Shown in pieces: positions 57,635-64,000 of a stretch of DNA of 64,000 nucleotides. The number at the start of each line of letters is the position of its first letter. Position 1 is the first letter of the stretch. Below the pieces are notes generated by a model. It was not told the DNA's origin. It ran no database searches and was given only the letters and a program-made list of their open reading frames with translations. The translations under genes were made by a program, and so were the position numbers. Origin of the DNA: Phyto melanocephala (taxonomy: Eukaryota; Arthropoda; Insecta; Diptera; Rhinophoridae); the NCBI GenBank assembly GCA_941918925.1, contig OW799234.1, positions 69,497,043 to 69,561,042 on the forward strand, read 5' to 3'.

Positions 57635-58606
57635 ATTGAAATTTTGTCAAATGTCTCAACGCATGTTTTTTACAGAAGTAATGTTTTTAAGGTAACACAC
57701 GACATGTTCGTATTTATCAGTGTGGAATTTCTTAGACGTAAAAAACATGCAGTATATTATCTGCTTAACTAAATAAATTTGTTATTGTTTGGCAAGTTTT
57801 TTTTTCGTGATTTTCGACAAAACTTTTGAGATTTCATATTTTTAAAACGTATACCAAACGTTTAGGTAACACAGGTAAGTTTTAAATTATTATTTTTTTT
57901 TGTATAATTAACAAAGTATTTATTTTGGACATAAGTCAGGATTGGTCCTTATTTTTATTTGACTGACTAAAAGATATTCGTTCGGTTTGATTTTTGCTTA
58001 TTATTTATTATAAACATTTGAAAATGTCTTTTATTTAATTATATTTATAAAAATATATAATTTTATGAATTTAATAGAAGAAATTACAAATCTCAGACGT
58101 TGTGCTTTTTTCAAAATTAAGCGTTTTTCCTCGGTTATGGTGCTTTTAAAAATTTTAAAGTTAACAACGCTGCTTAAGAGTTTGCAAATTTAAATTGGAA
58201 TGTGTGAGAGTTGTGACAGTGTTAATTAAAATCTATGAATTTGTTATATATAATTTTCATTTGTTTTTTATAATTTATCTTGTATGCACTCAAATTTATT
58301 ATTTTTGCTTGCCTACTGTTACCACTGATTTTAAAACATATGCTTATACTTATCTTGATAATCAGCATTTAGTTTTATTTATTTGTTTATAACCTAAATT
58401 CCTAAATTTTTTTTATTATATTGTTGTAGTCCACAAAAATACAACCAGAGTAACGTGTTTTGTTCTTTCATACATTTTTATAAAAAGTAAAAATAACAAA
58501 TTAACAAAGAGAATGAGATTTAATAATTTATGAGACTTTCAAAACTAACTGCGTGAGTAGTAGTAATAAATTTCAATATCATCGATCTTGTATTATAAAT
58601 CTAAAT

Positions 58607-58611
58607 AAAAA
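58607..58611 (-). terminator. RNA polymerase III terminator of tRNA-Gly
   Basis: Five T on the minus strand, 3 nt after the tRNA 3' end. Confidence 0.8.
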
Positions 58612-58614
58612 GAG

Positions 58615-58686
58615 TGCGTCGGCCGGGAATCGAACCCGGATCAACTGCTTGGAAGGCAACTATGCTGACCATTACACCACCGACGC
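58615..58686 (-). tRNA. tRNA-Gly (anticodon UCC)
   Basis: 72 nt with discriminator A. Acceptor GCGTCGG pairs with CCGACGC. The D arm contains TGGTGTAATGGTCAGCA (A box). The anticodon arm TTGCC-TTCCAAG-CAG has anticodon TCC at 58653-58651, and the T arm CCGGG-TTCGATT-CCCGG carries the B box. No intron, no encoded CCA. All stems pair apart from common tolerated positions, so it is probably functional. It stands alone, 4.5 kb from tRNA-Ser and on the same strand. Confidence 0.95.
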
Positions 58687-61187
58687 CTCTGTTTTGCCTT
58701 GTTAATTTCTATTTTTAAATATTGCTTAGTAAAAAATTAAAAACTTTTTTAAATAGTTTAAAGCTCATAAAATTTATTTTTAGTTTGGTTATGAATTTGA
58801 TGACTAAACAAGAAATATAAATCAATATAAATACATAATTTAGTTTGTTTTGAACATACATTCATATCGTTAGTCACAAATAGAAAGGCCTTTACACAAA
58901 TTGTTTTAACTTTGCGGGAGAAGGTAAAAACGTAAAAGAAACTTACTTATAATGTAACTTCTTTTGTAATATTGCTTATAAAACTGTTTATTTTGGATTC
59001 TATTGCATTAGATTCGGTGTCAAGGTGTATTTGTGTGAAATGTATTGGAACCCCGGAGAAACTAAATTTTGTAGAAATACGAATTAGGGCCTTTCTTCTT
59101 GCAACTATCCATATATATTATTAAAAACAAAAATTGAGTCTCCAACAAGCCAAAATATCTTGGGAATAGTTTGAAATAAACTTATTGCAATTCTTAACAT
59201 TTAATAAATGTTAAGAATATTATTGCGACAGGCGTGATAACAATTATGTATCAAACGAAATCGAAAATTATTTAAGCCTGCTAGTTCTAAGCATATACAT
59301 AAGTATGTATAATAAAATAATTTATGTTTCAGCAATACCTTCGAAAGCATGCATATTTGATAAATTTAAATCATATTAGAGTCTGAAGTATACGTGGGGG
59401 CTTAAACAAATTTATTTACACATATGCATAGAGAGACGGTCTTAGTTAAAACAATTCCTCTATCTTTAAGGATTAATCATATAAAAACACTTTATACACA
59501 AACGGAATGTCAAACTTATAAATAACCTTTTAATATCTCTCTCTCTCTGCAAGTTTTACTTACCTTTCATCATCATGTTTGGTAGGTAGTGTATCCAAAT
59601 TCACATAATATCCTAATCGGAGTGTAACCTAGATTTATTATGGAACGCAATTTTATTTTAGACTGGCCTTACTGGCTTTTGAATTTGTTTATGATTTCCT
59701 GTATTCTAGTAGTCCATTCCATTCATTTGATACTCATATTGATAGGGTTGGTAAAGATTATATTCGACCCTTAAGGAGAATTCACCCATTTGTTCTGAAC
59801 AAAATTTTTTCCGGAGAATAACATTTTTTACTGAGAGTTTTCTGCAGAACGATTCACCCATTTCAGAAAATTTATCCGAAAAAACAAAGCTGCCATATAA
59901 TATAAAAATGCAAACAGTTGTACAAAGTGGCAGCAGTGAAAACATTCGTTTCCTACAACAATTATAAATAAATATAAATTGTATTATTGCGACCGATTAT
60001 GACCCTATGGCTAGGTTTTTGTAAATAAATGAATGTATAAATAAACTAAAATGTACTTACGACCGATTCCAGTGGCGGCTCCTATTTCATTCCATAAACC
60101 CTGTTTTGAATAATTATTTTTGTATGCACTATTGCTCATGTCATACAAACATTTTCTTCCTGGTTTTTTTTAATTCTTCTATTAATTTTTGAGCAATATT
60201 TTCATTAAATTCCATTTTAATTGTTAATTTTCGACAAAAACAATTTTTGTATAATAAATGTACTGACACTGTGTGATGTGGCAACCATATTCAATTTTCA
60301 TGTAAATATTGAAAAATAGTGGCATCCTAATTCAGTTTCTTCTGAACAAGAATTAAAATTAAACCAATTCAAGAAAAACTTTCTGAACAAAATAATCTCT
60401 CTCTCTCTCTCTCTCTCTCAAAAGTAAAACGTTAAACTCAATATAAAAAAAATTTGTTCTGAACTAAAATTTTATTGGTGAATTCAGCTTAACATCTGTA
60501 AGTTTGTAACGGACGCGTTCTTGGTTTTAATTTTTTCATATAAAACTGAGGCTCAGTTTTAGTTATGTAAAAATGTAAAATTGAAAAATTTTTGCGTGTC
60601 ATATCATATGGTGCCACAATACCTTTTATTGTAAAAAAACTTTTTATTTGGCGGTTTAACAGAACGAGAATTGAGCCTTAGGATACTACTAGTCATGACT
60701 TTTCAATTGATTGCAATATTGAGGTGACATTTTTTAAAGGTATCAAATCGCACGATCTTGTTGGAAAATTTACTTGTCCTCACGAGTAATAATACAATTT
60801 TTGAACCTTTCTTTCAAAACATACATTGTTTCTCCTGTTGAAACCACATATTCTATACGTTTGAATCAACCATTTTCAACTACAAAGATCTTTGGATCAT
60901 TTCCCTCCCGGCAGCGATTTATATTCAACATAAATAATTCAAATTTGGATGCAGCAACAGGCAATTAATGGTGGGTTTTCGAACATATTATATTTTTTTT
61001 TTAAATACGCCGGAAACCAGTCACATTTTTAAGGACCAGCTCACATATACTTTATAATTTTGAAGAACTGATTTCATTAATACGCCGTCCTGGAAGAGGA
61101 GCTAATCGAAATATTCTCTCTAAAAATAAGGAGAATAAAACGTCAAAATTGATTTTTGGGCCCTTTACACGCATATAAAGACCCTGG
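58687..61187. other. 2.5 kb of AT-rich DNA
   Basis: A CT microsatellite is noted separately. No gene, RNA or transposon family recognised; the 79-codon minus frame at 59706-59945 has no domain I know. Confidence 0.4.
60396..60419. repeat. (CT)n microsatellite
   Basis: Twelve TC units in a row; a shorter CT tract lies near 59537. Confidence 0.9.
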
Positions 61188-61816
61188 TTATGACATGATC
61201 ACGACGGTCATATTATTTTTTCTAAAACAATATTTGGTTGTCGAAAACAAGTAATAGTTATTTTTGTTTCAGTTCAGCATATATTTTGTCACGACAATCA
61301 AGCATTTGTTTGAATTGTATCATTTAATGTTTACTTTTCGTAAAAATTTCAAAACTTTTCATTTAATAATAGGTGAGACAACAGTATGATTACAAATTAA
61401 TCAAGTTATGATTTTTTTAATAATAATTGGATTTCAACTGTTCTTCTTCTTGCTGAATAAATTTTTATTATTTTAAAAGTTGGAGATGTCATAACAATGA
61501 ACAAAAATTTAAAAAAATTAAAGAAAATTTAAAAATAAACGAGAAAATGTAAAAAAATATTGGTAAAAAAATTGCAATTAAATTAGTAAGTACAATCAAT
61601 ATGTGTATGTTACAACAAATGACAATAATTTGCCGTAAAAAAGCAAAAATTGTCGATTTCAATTGTGGTCATATTTATGATTATTGAATGATACTTTAAT
61701 TAAACATAATAATGATAACTGGTAACCATTATATGTTTTAACCATAATCATACAATTCAATCATAGTATGTTGCTCTTCGATTATGCTTACCACAACCAT
61801 ATTTTTTCTTTGCGTT
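61188..61816. mobile_element. TIR element T2 (relative of T1) without the Helitron
   Basis: GATCACGACGGTCATATTAT near the left and CTTACCACAACCATATTTTT then CTTTGCGT at the right match T1 (33158-35959). The extreme left terminus is decayed. It preserves the uninterrupted site ACTTTAA|TTAAACATAA at 61699|61700, where T1 carries Helitron H2. Confidence 0.65.
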
Positions 61817-63071
61817 TACAGAACAATGGTCTGCAAATTTTCACGCCCAGTGGTAAAGCAACAAAATGGAGCAACTGCACACTCTGCTACGCAACCTATT
61901 GGGCTGCTGTGTGTAATTTTTGGCGATCGTTCGATTTTAAAAAGCGCAGAATTCCTTTGACCATCTCGTTTAGAAGAATTAACTGCACTTGTCTTTTTTA
62001 TGTTGTCATTTAGAACACAAAGCATATGTAAACAAATCAGAAACTAGTAGACAGCTGAAGCTAAATATTTGTAAGAAGTACTGCAGCTTTAACCGGAAAC
62101 ATTACGTCATATAATATAAATTGTGGAGATTTGCCTGTGTCATGTTAAACACATAGTGCCTTTAAATTTTCATAAAATTTATTTAATATATATAAGAAAT
62201 AATGATTAAAACTGATTTTAATTACCAGAGTTATAAGTACTTAACATTGGTAGGTCTCATTTGGGACCAACCTGTATATGTTGAGACCACAGGTGAAGGG
62301 TAAAAACAACAAAGAGCACTAATGTTGAAATACTTTACGAACCAGTCGAAGAATGCAAAATGTATAAAGGGTGTATTACTTAACATTCCTTAGTATTGGC
62401 GAAAAATATTATATGCATGTGTGTGTGTATGTAAATATTTATATTTTTTAGGTGTAAGTGAAGACATCAATTAAGCCTTCTAATCGTTTTTCTAGCCCCC
62501 AAACAAAGAAATCAAATACACAACAAGTAGTTCCCTGAATTCATCGAAGCACTAAATTTATGAACGTATTACTTCACTACAAATTAATCAATCATATGTA
62601 GTAGCCACTTTATAAGCCACGATTTCAACTGCATTTGACTTAACGAAAATAATGCCTCCCCAACATTTGCTTCATTTAAAAAGACATTAAAACTGAAACC
62701 TCCTTTTATTCAAATCAAAAGTAATTATAAACATTTCATTTTGCAATAAAGAGTCCTCCCTGAAAAACAGAGTTTGTAGAAAAATCAACGTTCACTTTTA
62801 TAATTACAATTTAAAGAAAAAAAAAATATTTTAATAAAAAAAGATTAACATTTGAAGTAGTATTTTTTCTTTTACAAGTTAAAATTAAATTATAATTGTT
62901 TTAAATGCAAAAGGAAAATTCTTGACGGAAAGAGCGAATAAAATCATACGCATGCAGTTGGAAGCATAAATATAGCATTAATGATTTTTTAAATATTAAA
63001 ACTCAAAACTTAATGTAATTATGACCGATTTTTATGAAACAGTTATTAAATAAATTCTATGAAATTATTTA
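61817..63071. other. Unassigned DNA
   Basis: The stretch 61820-62030 is less AT-rich and open on both strands (81 and 69 codons), but I recognise no family. The rest is AT-rich without features. Confidence 0.35.
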
Positions 63072-63310
63072 TTAAAATCTATATTCAGATCTATATACAG
63101 CTCCCAAGACATCTTTAGGGTACAAAGCGATGGTGATTTTATAATTCTTATTACATTCATTACACCAGAAGTACCGAAACCTTAAAAATTTTATTTTAAA
63201 ATAATTGTTAATTATTGAGTAACCCAAATTTCTAGCTGCATTTACTTTATCTATTTTTGAGCTCCCAAGAATGATATTGACGCCATCATCATCAATAAGT
63301 GTATTCTTTT
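63072..63310 (-). pseudogene. LINE reverse transcriptase fragment cut by Helentron E8
   Basis: On the minus strand, after the E8 boundary, the frame reads DGVNIILGSSKIDKVNAARNLG followed by YSIINNY. This resembles the RT stretch of LINEs in which a short strand (I.LG...I..V..ARNLG) precedes the thumb; the later part (ITIALYPKDVLGAVYRSEYRF) is decayed. The 130-codon frame in this area is misleading, because its first ~50 codons come from Helentron E8. No catalytic motif is included. The clade is uncertain (Jockey-, CR1- or R1-like). Confidence 0.5.
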
Positions 63311-64000
63311 CATACCCTTCACACAGTGAAAAAGGGTTTGTCATTCCGTGTGAAATTTCTACAATTTTCATTTCCGACCCCATAAAGTATATATTTTCTG
63401 AAAGCTTATGAATAGGGGAGTCGATTAAGCTCTGTCGGTCAGTCCGTGTGTATGTTGAAATCAACTTTTTGAAGCCTTCCGATATCGCATTGACCCGGGT
63501 GGGGTATTTAAATATCTGAAATATTCGGGAGTAGATCGGTATTCAAAATCAGAAATATCGGTTCATAAACAACTGAGATATGAGCAAAAGCCTACGACCA
63601 TCTCAATTTTTTTTTTCACAAAAACAACATACATAAATACAAACTTGTATACTGGTTAGAGAAAACGTGGCATCGAATCTCAGCTGAGCCAAAAACAATT
63701 TTTTTTATTTTTTTATATTTTTTTTTTAATTTTTTTTTATTTTTTTTTTAATTTTTTTTTATTATTTTTTTTTGTTTTATATTTATTATATATATATTTT
63801 AATTATCTTATTTTTAATTTTTTTTTAAATTTTTTTTAAAAATTTTTTTTTTTATTTTTTTTTAACATACATACGTAAATTTATAATTTTACAATGGGAT
63901 GTTTTTATATATGTATGTTTTTTATATGTATGTACGTATTTCATATGGGGAAGGGTGATACAAACTACTGTTATTGCATGACTACACGTGTGAAGGGTAT
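63311..64000 (+). mobile_element. Helentron (DINE-1/mini-me-like), copy E8, runs off the window
   Basis: Starts ATACCCTTCACACAGTG, then TA block, GTCY-type block (GTCGGTCAGTCCGTGTG), CATCGAATCTCAGCTGAG, the A/T-only block, and GTGTGAAGGGTAT at the window end. The 3' hairpin must lie just beyond 64000. Closest in layout to E2 and E3. Confidence 0.8.

Larger units (their letters stand above)
54815..58606. other. 3.8 kb of AT-rich DNA between the two tRNA genes
   Basis: Contains the AATA microsatellite and a GC-containing dyad noted separately. No protein gene or transposon recognised; short frames such as 56937-57128 have no domain. Confidence 0.4.

Noticed and set aside
63072..63464. 130-codon minus-strand frame as one protein
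   Set aside because: Its first part is read through Helentron E8 (same sequence as noncoding copies E2 and E3). Only the part below 63310 looks like a LINE relic.

Overview
The window is nuclear DNA of a higher (brachyceran, probably calyptrate) fly. It is very AT-rich and almost free of host genes. The evidence is two fly-type nuclear tRNA genes, R1-, Jockey- and RNase H-type LINE relics, short introns of about 55-61 bp in the only host-like gene, and many DINE-1/mini-me-like (Helentron) elements with (GTCY)n and TA blocks. No species can be named from the sequence alone.

Layout. 0.6-1.2 kb: an internally deleted Tc1/mariner element. 2.2-3.1 kb: a decayed Helitron. 4.5-12.3 kb: a nested cluster in which a Helentron carries a mariner relic, and that relic is split by a second Helentron of the same family in the opposite orientation. 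A near-identical copy of the second Helentron sits 4.5 kb away. 14.4-16.0 kb: a Helentron with a Helitron inside it. 16.5-18.2 kb: an R1-type LINE split by a Helentron. 19.9-22.3 kb: a Jockey-type LINE split by a hAT-like element that contains two smaller MITEs. 24.5-25.8 and 29.7-30.1 kb: two copies of an RNase H-type LINE with a CCTAA-repeat tail. 26.0-27.2 and 28.2-29.6 kb: two TA-flanked elements rich in AACCGGTT, the second holding another Helitron. 33.2-36.0 kb: a TIR element holding a Helitron with nine internal repeat units. 38.9-39.4 kb: a small THAP-domain gene with two phase-1 introns and one in-frame stop beside an A-run. 39.8-54.8 kb: further Helentrons, small MITEs and a hammerhead-like motif. 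tRNA-Ser(UGA) lies at 54.0 kb and tRNA-Gly(UCC) at 58.6 kb, both on the minus strand. 61.2-64.0 kb: an empty-site copy of the 33-kb element, a LINE fragment and a Helentron that runs off the window.

The most useful property is that many insertions carry their own proof. Paralogous empty sites inside the window show three Helitrons inserted between A and T. Removing the hAT-like element with one target duplication, or removing the Helentron at 17.2-17.9 kb, restores an open LINE reading frame. Two Helentron copies differ by exactly one 288-bp tandem unit. Apart from the tRNAs and possibly the THAP gene, nothing here looks like a functioning host gene, and no intact autonomous transposon was found. 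Alignments were done by eye, so percent identities are not given.
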